The notes under the pieces were generated by a model. It did not search any database, was not told the DNA's origin, and saw only the letters and a list, made by a program, of their open reading frames with translations. This document shows, piece by piece, positions 32,538 through 33,593 of a DNA stretch of 33,593 bases. The stretch spans positions 1-33,593 of the forward strand of contig CACDHZ010000001.1 in the NCBI GenBank assembly GCA_902552705.1, written 5' to 3'. The position numbers were made by a program, and so were the translations under genes. This stretch comes from an uncultured Pelagibacteraceae bacterium (GTDB taxonomy: Bacteria > Pseudomonadota > Alphaproteobacteria > Pelagibacterales > Pelagibacteraceae). Numbering within the stretch: position 1 is the first letter of the stretch; the number at the start of each line of letters is the position of its first letter.

Positions 32538-32828
32538 AAAATTCTATCTAGGGTTTTAGCACTAAATAAGAAAATTTTCAGACATAGCATAACAATATAT
32601 TGATTTAGTAAAAAAAAAAAATTTATAAATCTTTAAAAGTAAGATCAAAAAATTTTGATTTGTAAAATGATTTTTTTTAAAATTCAATCAGCAAGGTAAA
32701 AAAAATTTTTAAAATATTATTCGCGTTAAAAACGATTCACTCAAAAGGTTTATTTTTTTTTGTTAAAATAAAATTATTTATTGCAAAAAATTCAATTTCA
32801 TTCTAACTGAGTTTATTCCTAAAAATTT
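32538..32828. other. Intergenic region upstream of dnaA
   Basis: The 312 bases between rpsT and dnaA form the largest intergenic gap in the window. They are extremely AT-rich, with several A and T runs and one inverted repeat (ATCAAAA-AA-TTTTGAT, 32644-32659). I found no match to the DnaA box TTATNCACA on either strand, no ORF worth reporting and no tRNA-like structure. Promoters for dnaA are expected here. Without DnaA boxes it does not look like the replication origin, which in Alphaproteobacteria is often elsewhere (near hemE). Confidence 0.6.
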
Positions 32829-33593
32829 ATGTCTAACAATAATATATCAAAAAATTTAAAAAATAATTCCTCACAAATATTAGACTGGAACATTATTCAG
32901 AAAGATATGAAAAGTAAGATGGGCACAGATATTTATGATAGCTGGCTAAGAAAAATAGATTTTGTTGAGGAGATGAACAATTATATTTTACTCTCTGTCT
33001 CAACTAGATTTATCAGAGATTGGATAACATCAAGATATTTAGATCAGATTCTAAAAATTGTTAAAGTTTATAAAAAAGACTTAACTAGAATTGAATTTAA
33101 AATCGTAGATAATAGTAATGAAAATAAAATTAAAAATGATAATCAATTTAATAAAAAAAATGAAAACATATCATTTATTAAAGACTCATACTTGCAATAC
33201 AATAGAATTGATCCTAACAAAAGATTTGATAATTTTATAACTGGGACAAGTAATAAATTAGCATACGAAGCATCTCTTAAAGTATCAGAAAATATATCTC
33301 ATTATAATCCTCTTTATATCTATGGAGGTGTTGGTATGGGAAAAACACATTTATTAAATTCTATTGGATTTTCACTAAAAGAAAAAAATAAAGTTATGTT
33401 TATTTCTGCTGAAAGATTTATGTATCAATTTGTAAAATCTATAAAGTCTAATGATATGGTAAAATTTAAAGAGTATTTTAGAAATACAGATATTTTGTTA
33501 ATTGACGATATTCAGTTCATGAATGGAAAAGAAGCTATGCAGGAGGAATTTTTTCATACTTTTAATGCGTTACTTGATAAAGGTTCTCAAATA
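32829..33593 (+). CDS. dnaA: Chromosomal replication initiator DnaA (3' end outside window)
   Basis: Initiates chromosome replication by binding DnaA boxes and opening the origin. The ORF track omits it because it has no stop inside the window. The ATG at 32829 gives MSNNNISKNLKNNSSQILDW and an open frame of 255 codons to the last base. Domain I (about 1-100) contains IYDSWLRKIDF and VSTRFIRDWITSRY; a short Asn/Lys-rich linker follows. Domain III starts at DPNKRFDNFITGTSNKLAYEASLKV, with Walker A GGVGMGKTH (about 169) and Walker B ILLIDDIQFM. The DNA-binding domain IV lies beyond the window. Roughly 45% of the usual 450-500 residues is missing. Confidence 0.96.
   Translation, partial: MSNNNISKNLKNNSSQILDWNIIQKDMKSKMGTDIYDSWLRKIDFVEEMNNYILLSVSTRFIRDWITSRYLDQILKIVKVYKKDLTRIEFKIVDNSNENKIKNDNQFNKKNENISFIKDSYLQYNRIDPNKRFDNFITGTSNKLAYEASLKVSENISHYNPLYIYGGVGMGKTHLLNSIGFSLKEKNKVMFISAERFMYQFVKSIKSNDMVKFKEYFRNTDILLIDDIQFMNGKEAMQEEFFHTFNALLDKGSQI

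Noticed and set aside
32517-32828. Replication origin next to dnaA
   Set aside because: No DnaA box match was found on either strand, and in Alphaproteobacteria the origin is usually not beside dnaA. GC skew over the whole chromosome would be needed.

Overview
The window is a compact, very AT-rich stretch of a bacterial chromosome that looks like the marine SAR11 clade (Pelagibacterales, Alphaproteobacteria). This placement is inferred from the low GC content, lysine/asparagine/isoleucine-rich proteins, intergenic gaps that are mostly under 60 bases or negative, an Irr regulator next to fabA-fabB-fabI, and gene order matching long alphaproteobacterial clusters. I see no rRNA, tRNA, CRISPR array, transposase, integrase or phage gene. 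Both window ends cut through genes: maeB at the left and dnaA at the right.

Layout. (1) 1-2008 (-): NADP-type malic enzyme with a phosphotransacetylase-like tail, divergent from murJ. (2) 2059-6346 (+): murJ, trpS, an Nfu-type Fe-S carrier and a Bax-like glucosaminidase. A polysaccharide deacetylase faces them on the minus strand, and its signal-peptide end overlaps the start of tsaB. (3) 7352-20246 (+): a housekeeping run of tsaB, fur/mur, miaB, phoH, ybeY, lnt, metK, nusA, infB, rbfA, rpsO and pnp. This is the conserved alphaproteobacterial cluster with several usual members absent from their places (rimI, corC, trmB, rimP, ylxR, truB). (4) 20323-23176: two small membrane proteins meeting end to end, then the minus-strand unsaturated fatty acid operon fabA-fabB-fabI. 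A 49-residue membrane protein missing from the ORF track follows fabI directly. (5) 23251-26188 (+): irr, then a rubrerythrin, a GlpC/HdrD-like Fe-S protein and a DUF3501 protein. (6) 26181-31306 (-): ubiE, ubiB, coaBC, dut, a ThiF/MoeB-like E1 enzyme and an SH3b-domain exported protein. (7) 31342-33593 (+): mutM, rpsT, a 312-base intergenic region and the start of dnaA.

How the parts work together. Most of the window is core translation, RNA metabolism, envelope and cofactor machinery. The accessory-looking part is the irr-rubrerythrin-FeS-DUF3501 block. Three related 19-base elements resembling the Irr box (iron control element) lie there: one over the predicted irr transcription start, and two bracketing and overlapping a strong sigma70-type promoter before the rubrerythrin gene. 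This points to a small iron-responsive regulon in which Irr controls itself, possibly the divergent fab operon, and a diiron/Fe-S module whose biochemical role is not established. Other structures worth attention are a five-copy CGAAA repeat inside a short out-of-frame upstream ORF before pnp, an intrinsic terminator 14 bases before nusA, and a perfect 22-base palindrome after the rubrerythrin gene.
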